The position numbers were made by a program, and so were the translations under genes. DNA of 5,989 bases, from assembly GCF_030056665.1 (NCBI RefSeq), contig NZ_JASHIG010000082.1; one strand, written 5' to 3'. Of the stretch, positions 1-4,432 are shown piece after piece; positions within the stretch are counted from its first letter, which is position 1, and each line of letters opens with the position of its first letter. This DNA is from Flectobacillus roseus. Its GTDB lineage: Bacteria > Bacteroidota > Bacteroidia > Cytophagales > Spirosomataceae. The notes under the pieces were generated by a model. That model made no database searches. It had not been told where the DNA came from and worked only from the letters and a program-made list of their open reading frames with translations.

Positions 1-494
1 TTTCGGTCTTTGATTTGGGTCTTTGCATCACGAGCATTCACAATAAAAGGATTTAGTGACTTGCTTCCAATGTCGTCCATATCTCGATACAAATCAGAAA
101 ATAGATTTGGTTTCTCTGTGATAAAAACGGGTCTATATCCTTGTTTTGTAGCATATCTAATCATTGCAGCAGCGATACGCCCTTTACCTATTCCAGTCTG
201 GTCAGCGATGATAATCCCTTGATTTTTTGCTTCAATGTTATAGATAGCAAGTGCAGTTGCATCAATCTGCTCGGCTGAAAGTGCTTTATAAAGAGCTGCC
301 TTGGTTAGGTACTTCAAACGTCCTTGGACAAAGGTATCTACATCACCGCCAATAGCTTGTTTGAGATTTTGTAGCGCTTGATTGATTTCAAACGCCATAG
401 AATCGGGTGTGTCCACATCAAGAGATTGTCCCTGAGAAAGTACAGGGTACTTCATGCCAAGGGCAATATCCATCAATTTTTTAGTTTTTTTCAT
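1..494 (-). CDS. Strawberry-notch-type (DarB-like) helicase, N-terminal part, cut by window edge
   Basis: This is the first 164 residues of a larger protein that runs off the left edge. Seen: a Q-motif-like segment (LSAEQIDATALAIYNIE, about residues 72-88), a Walker A/motif I (ADQTGIGKGR, 97-106) preceded by the hydrophobic GIII strand, and a motif Ia region (PVFITEKPNLFSDLYRDM, 122-139). The combination of TGIGKGR and PVFITEKPNLF is characteristic of the Strawberry-notch branch of superfamily 2 NTPases, found in phage and plasmid antirestriction proteins such as P1 DarB. The catalytic Walker B/DExH box and the helicase C domain must lie outside the window. The start is taken as the ATG at 494 (MKKTKK), overlapping the methylase stop by 14 bp, which suggests translational coupling. 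A second ATG at 473 follows an A-rich stretch and is a real alternative. Likely role: ATP-driven partner of the adjacent methylase in protecting or remodelling incoming DNA. The family call is firm; the role is inferred. Confidence 0.85.
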   Translation of the reverse strand, partial: MKKTKKLMDIALGMKYPVLSQGQSLDVDTPDSMAFEINQALQNLKQAIGGDVDTFVQGRLKYLTKAALYKALSAEQIDATALAIYNIEAKNQGIIIADQTGIGKGRIAAAMIRYATKQGYRPVFITEKPNLFSDLYRDMDDIGSKSLNPFIVNARDAKTQIKDR

Positions 495-2064
495 GTAGTA
501 CTGATGAAAGCGACTTCGACTGTAATTGAAGCCTTAGTCTATATTTGTATTTAATTTTGAGAGTGCTAGTTGTTACTTTTTCTTGACTAAAATTGGAAGT
601 AACTCTTTCGTAAAGCTCTTCGAAAGTATTTATCACTTCGCCTCTGGCTTGTTCCTTGAGTGGCGCAAACCCCTCAGGTACTTCTTTTATACCAGAAATA
701 AGAATAAGACGGATATCAAAGCTTGTTCCTTGTCTGGAGTAAAGGTCGCCATTGATGTTAATTACGTCATCTACCTTAAAATAGCGGTATAGATAGCTTA
801 AGAAAACCCTGTTTTTACCTGCCTGAACCCTGCCTTCACTATCGTAATGCGTGTGCCCACCGATGATGATGGCACATCGACCATTGGGTTTTAGATTGTT
901 AAGCGCATAATAGCTAAGAATATGGTCAAGGTCTTTGAGAATGTATTTATTGTCGATTTTTAGGTAATCCCTTTGGTCAACTGTCCCAAATGGAGGATTG
1001 GTAATGACTCCATCAAACTTCTCGTTAGGCGTGTTGTAGATAGCATTGATTTGCGTTGCTTTTCTAAAACCTTGAGTTAATAAATTCTTATATCGGGTAT
1101 CATCAATTTCGTTGACGGTGCATTGCTCAGGACGAAAAGCAATGGTCATCATGCCGTTACCTGCTGTTGGTTCAAAAATTTGACCTTGATAATTTTGTAC
1201 TCCATTTTTTACATACAACCCTGCTAAATAAGCAATGGGAGATGCTGTAGAGTACTGTTGTAATAGAATCGAAATACTGGTTCTATGTGAAAGTATTACC
1301 TGATTTCGATAAGTTTCAAGAATACCGAGATACTTTTCATAATCGCTCGTACTCTTATCATTGGCAATCTTTCTGCAAACATTAACAATCGCTAATTCGG
1401 TGAGTTCTTTGATATCCGTTTTGTCCGTGATTCCAAACTTACTAGCAAGTTTTTCAATACTTCTTTTGTTATGTTTCTCATTACGCTCAAGCTCTAATTG
1501 TACCTGTTCAACGAATTGCTTTTCACTCGAAGTTATACTCAAGCTTCTACCGATAGAACCTAAGGAAGCGAAGTCAAAATCATACTCACGAGCTGTTTCA
1601 TATGAGTCCTCATAATTAAATTTATCTTGAACTGGGTCAAGTACTATATCGGAAACAACCACATAGATATGTTGCCATCCTTGCCCAAAATCAACCATTT
1701 TGATGGTATGGTTAACTTTGAGATTGTGTAAAATAGAAGAGATGAAAATGGTAAAATCTTCGCAGTCTACGCCCTTTTGTCTATCTGCCCAAGTACGTCT
1801 GGGTAATCTGATTTGTTCAGTACCTTCTTTGTCGAAACGGTAATTGATATACGCTTTACAAAACTCGTAAATTTTTTGACAAAGAACAACACCTGAGTAA
1901 AGTTTAAATTGATTAGATAGAACGGTGGTTTGTTCAATGGATTTGGGAATGAGATTTTGTGTGATTAGGTTGAATGTATCATCCCCCGAATAATTGATTA
2001 ATTCGATAAAATCATTCTTTTTGGGCTGCTGTAAAAGTAAGCTCTGATTCATATAAAAAGGCAT
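481..2064 (-). CDS. Transglutaminase-like cysteine peptidase domain fused to N6-adenine DNA methylase (DarB-like)
   Basis: A 527-residue protein with two domains. Residues about 55-165 look like a transglutaminase-fold (papain-like) domain: RLPRRTWADRQKGVDCEDF supplies Cys101, GWQHIYVVV supplies His132 and VLDPV supplies Asp143, so the Cys-His-Asp triad is complete. A helical linker (about 175-260) follows. Residues about 270-460 form an S-adenosylmethionine-dependent N6-adenine methylase: YSTASPIAYLAGLYV ahead of motif I, motif I FEPTAGNGMM (297-306), acidic NEID (318-321), catalytic motif IV ITNPPFG (354-360), LKPNGRCAIIIG (391-402) and QGTSFDIRLILISG (445-458). No separate target-recognition domain is evident, as in phage DarB-type methylases. 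A basic tail of about 30 residues ends the protein. The start is the ATG at 2064; an ATG at 2052 is possible. It overlaps the preceding small gene by 53 bp and the helicase gene by 14 bp. Expected to modify adenine in phage or incoming DNA. The role of the peptidase-like domain is unknown; self-processing, partner cleavage or a non-enzymatic fold are all possible. Confidence 0.86.
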   Translation of the reverse strand: MPFYMNQSLLLQQPKKNDFIELINYSGDDTFNLITQNLIPKSIEQTTVLSNQFKLYSGVVLCQKIYEFCKAYINYRFDKEGTEQIRLPRRTWADRQKGVDCEDFTIFISSILHNLKVNHTIKMVDFGQGWQHIYVVVSDIVLDPVQDKFNYEDSYETAREYDFDFASLGSIGRSLSITSSEKQFVEQVQLELERNEKHNKRSIEKLASKFGITDKTDIKELTELAIVNVCRKIANDKSTSDYEKYLGILETYRNQVILSHRTSISILLQQYSTASPIAYLAGLYVKNGVQNYQGQIFEPTAGNGMMTIAFRPEQCTVNEIDDTRYKNLLTQGFRKATQINAIYNTPNEKFDGVITNPPFGTVDQRDYLKIDNKYILKDLDHILSYYALNNLKPNGRCAIIIGGHTHYDSEGRVQAGKNRVFLSYLYRYFKVDDVININGDLYSRQGTSFDIRLILISGIKEVPEGFAPLKEQARGEVINTFEELYERVTSNFSQEKVTTSTLKIKYKYRLRLQLQSKSLSSVLHEKN

Positions 2065-2236
2065 AAATACCTAGATTTTCAATGAGTGGTTGGTATTGCT
2101 GGTAGAACTCCTTTGCTTTGGATATAGATAAATCACTTAAATCCTGCTCAGCACAGGTTGAGCAGGATTGTGCCTCTGTAAATCCACGACGATAGAAGCT
2201 TGCAAACAAATTGATGAACGCCTGTTGAGTGTCCAT
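2012..2236 (-). CDS. Small hypothetical protein with a CxxC pair (74 aa)
   Basis: Not recognised as a named family. It is a 74-residue, mostly helical, soluble-looking protein with no signal peptide or membrane segment. Its only two cysteines form a CSTC pair (Cys25, Cys28), which is too few for a classical zinc finger in a monomer. The ATG at 2234-2236 shares one base with the stop of the preceding gene (TAATG), a strong sign of coupled translation and the main support for this frame being real. Its 3' end overlaps the methylase gene by 53 bp. The codons around the CxxC contain a perfect 11-bp inverted repeat (2140-2169). The operon position directly before the methylase suggests a linked role, but nothing in the sequence defines it. 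Confidence 0.62.
   Translation of the reverse strand: MDTQQAFINLFASFYRRGFTEAQSCSTCAEQDLSDLSISKAKEFYQQYQPLIENLGIYAFLYESELTFTAAQKE
2140..2169. repeat. Perfect 11-bp inverted repeat inside the 74-aa gene
   Basis: AATCCTGCTCA (2140-2150) and TGAGCAGGATT (2159-2169) are exact reverse complements around an 8-nt loop (GCACAGGT). The hairpin lies in codons for the QSCSTCAEQDL segment, about 75 bp before the methylase start. No U-tract follows on the coding strand, so it is not a plain terminator. It may be chance within coding sequence or an RNA element that tunes translation of the overlapping downstream genes. Confidence 0.5.
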
Positions 2237-2457
2237 TATAGCCCAAAGGATTTTTTGACCTCAGATTCAATGTACTCAGCGCCTTGGTTGATGGCATCCT
2301 TTACATCGTCTGGACTTGGATTAGGGCTGTTGAACAAAACCTGTGTAACTCTAGCATCCTGAATAACCAAGGATACTTTTTTATTTCTTGAATGAAAGAA
2401 GTAAGTCTGGCTTTTGAGCTTATTGTAAATCTCAACTAGCTTGAATAGTTTGAACAT
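2236..2457 (-). CDS. Small hypothetical protein (73 aa)
   Basis: Not recognised. The ATG at 2457 gives a 73-residue basic protein that begins MFKLFKLVEIYNKLKSQ, an amphipathic rather than membrane-spanning segment. A likely beta region follows (KKVSLVIQDARVTQVLF, about 27-42), and then an acidic helical C-terminus (PSPDDVKDAINQGAEYIESE). The same frame stays open upstream to a GTG at 2553, but that extension would lie inside the C-terminal coding part of the preceding membrane-protein gene, so the ATG is preferred. It then overlaps the preceding gene by 26 bp and ends in a TAATG overlap with the next gene. Tight packing in a run of overlapping genes is the main evidence that it is expressed. 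Confidence 0.65.
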   Translation of the reverse strand: MFKLFKLVEIYNKLKSQTYFFHSRNKKVSLVIQDARVTQVLFNSPNPSPDDVKDAINQGAEYIESEVKKSFGL

Positions 2458-2965
2458 TGTTAGTGGTTGGTTTTGGTATGATGGCTTGCCTTGGTTTACC
2501 AAATAGGTACTTGAATACGACAAAGATGATTCCCAAGGCAAAGACAAGAACACCTAAGAAAATCAGCATATTGTTGGTGGCTGTTTGTTTAGCTTTGTCA
2601 GCAGCAGTTTGCAATTGCTGTTGTTTGGTCTTTACTTTTTCTTGTAAAACCTTGTAAAGCTCTTGGTCAGCTTTGGCATCTTCTGCTTCAACTTGAAGTT
2701 GTTCAGCTTCTACTTGGAGTCTAGCAACTTCCTTTTTTGAATCTGCATTGACGAAGGCTTGAACTACGCCAGAAACAGAGCCTACAATGGCGCTTACTGG
2801 GTCTGCACTCATTCCTACACTGATATTGCTTGAGGTGTCAAATCCGCTTCCAAGTAAGCTACTTAATGCCGTTTGATTATTGGTGCTCGAATTGCTTGAG
2901 CTATTTGATGTGGATGTCTTCTGGTTAGTTGAAGAGCTGTTTCCACTTTGTTTTGAGAACCCCAT
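2432..2965 (-). CDS. Ser/Asn-rich coiled-coil protein with one C-terminal membrane segment (177 aa)
   Basis: Not assigned to a named family. Residues 1-38 are a low-complexity Ser/Thr/Asn linker. Residues 57-73 are a Gly/Val/Ala-rich mildly hydrophobic stretch (PVSAIVGSVSGVVQAF). Residues about 75-128 are a charged, Gln/Glu/Lys-rich coiled coil that includes the back-to-back heptads LQVEAEQ and LQVEAED. Residues 133-152 are a clear transmembrane helix (MLIFLGVLVFALGIIFVVFK), followed by a short basic tail. By the positive-inside rule the C-terminus would be cytoplasmic and the coiled coil on the far side, although with no signal peptide a tail-anchored topology with the coiled coil inside is also possible. 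It overlaps the preceding membrane-protein gene by 41 bp and the next by 26 bp. Candidate roles are a virion or envelope-associated structural protein or a lysis accessory; none is demonstrated. It does not look like a typical holin, having one membrane span and a long coiled coil. Confidence 0.75.
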   Translation of the reverse strand: MGFSKQSGNSSSTNQKTSTSNSSSNSSTNNQTALSSLLGSGFDTSSNISVGMSADPVSAIVGSVSGVVQAFVNADSKKEVARLQVEAEQLQVEAEDAKADQELYKVLQEKVKTKQQQLQTAADKAKQTATNNMLIFLGVLVFALGIIFVVFKYLFGKPRQAIIPKPTTNNVQTIQAS

Positions 2966-3569
2966 AGTGTTTTTTACCTGCTAATTGAATTTGCTCCCTG
3001 TTTTTTGACTTGAATAGAAGTACACCCATGATGATGATGGCAATAAATCCCAACACAATTGCAAGTAGCTTTGTGATATTGAGTGATTGTGCATTATCAC
3101 TATTTCCCTCTGTACCTGCGAAAGAATTATCATTCTCTTCAATTGTATCTAAGACTTTCTGAGTTGCTTTGTCTTTGGCAACCTGCTTGGCGTTTATTCT
3201 CTCATTTAATAACTTGTCGGCCTCTTGTTTATCATCGGTTACATCGGTTGAGAGAACCCAAGCCTCACTTTCTTCGTTGTTATAAACCCCCGACCCTAAA
3301 CCCCACAATCCTCCTTTTTCACGTCTTTGGGTAGTGATTTTAAGTTTGTAATAGAGTTTATTCCCAACTGCTTTCGTCTCACCAATAGTTACACCAATTC
3401 TCTCTCCAGAGAGATATAGTTTAGTTTTGGGTGGTTCTGCTGCTCCACCTGTCTGACCGTAAAATGTTTTAACGGTAACAAGCTCAGTAGGGAAGTTAGG
3501 CTTGTTTTCATAGCATATCGCTCCATTAAGCTGTATGCTAAATAATTCTGTTCCTGCTTGTGCTGCCAT
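2925..3569 (-). CDS. Membrane-anchored protein with an SH3-like N-terminal domain (214 aa)
   Basis: Not assigned to a named family. Residues about 48-111 have the strand pattern of a bacterial SH3-like domain: KLYLSGERIGVTIGE, then GNKLYYKLKITT, ending in EAWVLSTDV, which resembles the closing strands of SH3_3-type domains. A charged helical stretch (about 112-145) and an acidic Asn/Ser-rich linker (about 146-163) lead to a single transmembrane helix at 165-186 (ITKLLAIVLGFIAIIIMGVL), then a basic tail (KSKNREQ...KTKWKQ). There is no N-terminal signal peptide. A positive-inside reading puts the tail in the cytoplasm. The ATG at 3569 follows the A/T-rich TTTTCAAAATA and lies 14 bp after a perfect hairpin in the spacer. 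It begins a block in which every gene overlaps the next. Domain order resembles the next gene (ectodomain, then one C-terminal membrane helix), so the two may act together. SH3-like folds often bind cell-wall or protein ligands, but that function is only a suggestion here. Confidence 0.76.
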   Translation of the reverse strand: MAAQAGTELFSIQLNGAICYENKPNFPTELVTVKTFYGQTGGAAEPPKTKLYLSGERIGVTIGETKAVGNKLYYKLKITTQRREKGGLWGLGSGVYNNEESEAWVLSTDVTDDKQEADKLLNERINAKQVAKDKATQKVLDTIEENDNSFAGTEGNSDNAQSLNITKLLAIVLGFIAIIIMGVLLFKSKNREQIQLAGKKHYGVLKTKWKQLFN

Positions 3570-3583
3570 TATTTTGAAAATTA

Positions 3584-3611
3584 TGTAGTGTAATATTGCT
3601 ATTACACTACA
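3584..3611. promoter_or_regulatory. Perfect 12-bp inverted repeat with 4-nt loop in the spacer before the 214-aa gene
   Basis: The arms TGTAGTGTAATA (3584-3595) and TATTACACTACA (3600-3611) are exact reverse complements around a TTGC loop. It lies in the 55-bp gap between two genes and ends 14 bp before the downstream ATG at 3569. In the transcript it would form a 12-bp stem near the ribosome-binding region. No U-tract follows on the minus strand, so a simple intrinsic terminator is unlikely. A protein-binding operator, a translation-control hairpin or an RNA-processing site are the reasonable readings. Confidence 0.6.
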
Positions 3612-3624
3612 ATGGTATCTTGGA

Positions 3625-3927
3625 TTATAATTGCTCTAAAACCCGATACTTGAACACATTGGTCATTTGTGTGTCGGCCTCGATGAAATCTTTTAAGATT
3701 TTGAGGTCTTGTGGGTCGAGTTGTACATCTTCTCCATTATACAATTGAAAACCAATGTACATGAGCTTTTGAGCATTTTGGTTTGAGGTAGAGTAGGCAA
3801 TGCTTTGCCCAACGATTTTACCCAGATTTACTTCTTGCCCATTTTCGAGAATAGGTTTATTGTCGATTCCCAAAAATGGCGTGTTAAGACTTACTTTTTT
3901 TACAATTGGTTGAATGTCCTTTTTCAT
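3625..3927 (-). CDS. Small phage protein, hypothetical (100 aa)
   Basis: With the ATG at 3927 this is a 100-residue protein. Its plan is N-terminal strands (PIVKKVSLNTPFLGIDNKPI), a turn with ENGQEVNLGKIV, a helix (SIAYSTSNQNAQKLMYIGFQL) and a C-terminal acidic helical part (LDPQDLKILKDFIE, then TNVFKYRVLEQL). This order, 'default value of a slot, LGK, helix, YNGEDVQLDPQDLKILKDFIE', closely resembles small proteins common in phage structural or late regions whose function is unknown. That comparison is from memory of the pattern, not a search. The frame remains open upstream to a GTG at 3999, but that part would be encoded by the hairpin arms and reads as low-quality sequence, so it is treated as non-coding leader. 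The ATG follows the A-rich ATTACTAAAAAA. The position after the fibre suggests a minor tail or assembly-related role, unproven. Confidence 0.74.
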   Translation of the reverse strand: MKKDIQPIVKKVSLNTPFLGIDNKPILENGQEVNLGKIVGQSIAYSTSNQNAQKLMYIGFQLYNGEDVQLDPQDLKILKDFIEADTQMTNVFKYRVLEQL

Positions 3928-3951
3928 TTTTTTAGTAATTAGAAGATTTGT

Positions 3952-4014
3952 TGCTACCAAAATATAGTGTCGACCAACTGTTGTTGTGTGTGTGGCCACT
4001 ATAAATTGGTAGCA
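3952..4014. promoter_or_regulatory. Long imperfect inverted repeat in the leader of the 100-aa gene
   Basis: The arms at 3952-3969 (TGCTACCAA-AA-TATAGTG) and 3997-4014 (CACTATA-AA-TTGGTAGCA) are reverse complements over 18 positions with only the central two mismatched; in the minus-strand RNA these become a U-U internal loop. The 27-nt interior can extend the stem by GCCA pairing with UGGU past a bulge. The element sits within the 142-bp region between the stop of the 116-aa gene and the ATG at 3927. No U-tract follows, and I found no convincing Bacteroidota promoter (TTG then TAnnTTTG); TATATTTTG, overlapping the 3952-3969 arm, has one base too many in the spacer. An RNA leader structure or an operator-like binding site is the best reading. 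Confidence 0.6.
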
Positions 4015-4060
4015 GATGTTAAGAATTTACAGATAATTTTAGACCAGGGAATTTGTGTTT

Positions 4061-4069
4061 TGCTACCAA
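4061..4069. repeat. Third copy of the TGCTACCAA hairpin arm, next to the stop of the 116-aa gene
   Basis: TGCTACCAA here is identical to 3952-3960 (with one extra matching T on the left, giving a 10-bp direct repeat) and complementary to TTGGTAGCA at 4006-4014. It starts immediately after the TAG stop on the minus strand. In the transcript it could therefore pair with the middle copy in place of the downstream arm, giving two competing stems. It could equally be one of three half-sites for a DNA-binding protein. Confidence 0.5.
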
Positions 4070-4420
4070 CTACGCTTCAACTTGATTTAGCAATTTGATA
4101 GTTGAATAGTTTGCTGTTTGTGGATCCAGTTGTTGAATTTCAGTCGCCACTAATCCCAAACTTGTCACAAGGATTTCAATGAGTAGAATTTCTGGTTGAT
4201 TGTACCAATTTTGAAACTCAGTTTGGTTAGCCTCCCAACTTTTTGGAGAGGTGGCGAAACCAGTCGCATCAGGGTACTTTTTTGAATCAGCAATTTTCGA
4301 AATATCAATTTTTTCGTTGTAGCCGACATTAATTGTTTTTCTTGTCTCAGAGATGTTGTCAAAGTTCATCTCAATTTCTGAAATGCCCCGTTTATTAGAG
4401 GCAAGAATTGCTTTAAACAT
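4070..4420 (-). CDS. Hypothetical protein following the tail fibre (116 aa)
   Basis: Not recognised. It is a 116-residue soluble protein with no signal peptide, membrane helix or cysteine. The N-terminal half is polar and strand-like (MFKAILASNKRGISEIEMNF, then KTINVGYNEKIDISKIADS). The middle is Trp/Asn-rich (SPKSWEANQTEFQNWYNQPE, 58-77). The C-terminal half contains a hydrophobic helix (ILLIEILVTSLGLVATEI, 78-95), probably a packing helix rather than a membrane span. The ATG at 4420 lies 12 bp after the fibre stop, behind the A-rich CTTAAAATCA, so the two are almost certainly co-transcribed. A small gene directly after a fibre is often a fibre assembly chaperone or connector, but no such signature is visible here. 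Confidence 0.72.
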   Translation of the reverse strand: MFKAILASNKRGISEIEMNFDNISETRKTINVGYNEKIDISKIADSKKYPDATGFATSPKSWEANQTEFQNWYNQPEILLIEILVTSLGLVATEIQQLDPQTANYSTIKLLNQVEA

Positions 4421-4432
4421 ATTGATTTTAAG

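Noticed and set aside
481..580. Frameshift at the end of the methylase that once fused it to the helicase
   Set aside because: The basic last 30 residues look odd, but the helicase has its own plausible MKKTKK start and there is no slippery site or continued homology that I can see across the junction.
1361..1615. Plus-strand 84-codon open frame within the methylase fusion gene
   Set aside because: Antisense to a well-supported gene. Its Leu/Ser-rich product is what the reverse strand of helical coding sequence usually gives.
2458..2553. N-terminal extension of the 73-aa protein to a GTG at 2553
   Set aside because: It would overlap by 122 bp the convincing membrane-helix coding part of the preceding gene. 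The ATG at 2457 gives an overlap like the other junctions.
3584..3611. Intrinsic terminator
   Set aside because: The stem is perfect but AT-rich, and no run of T follows it on either strand.
3570..3624. Bacteroidota-type promoter before the 214-aa gene (TAATTTTC on the minus strand)
   Set aside because: It has C where the consensus has G at the last position, the nearest upstream TTG is about 26 bp away instead of about 20, and the predicted start would fall at the ATG itself.
3928..3999. N-terminal extension of the 100-aa protein to a GTG at 3999
   Set aside because: The extension would be encoded by the arm and loop of the long inverted repeat and gives a Thr/Val-rich sequence unlike the rest. 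The ATG at 3927 has an A-rich leader and a natural MKKD start.
3952..4014. Invertible promoter or phase-variation switch flanked by inverted repeats
   Set aside because: The interior is only 27 bp, too short for usual site-specific inversion, has no promoter-like sequence, and no recombinase gene is visible.
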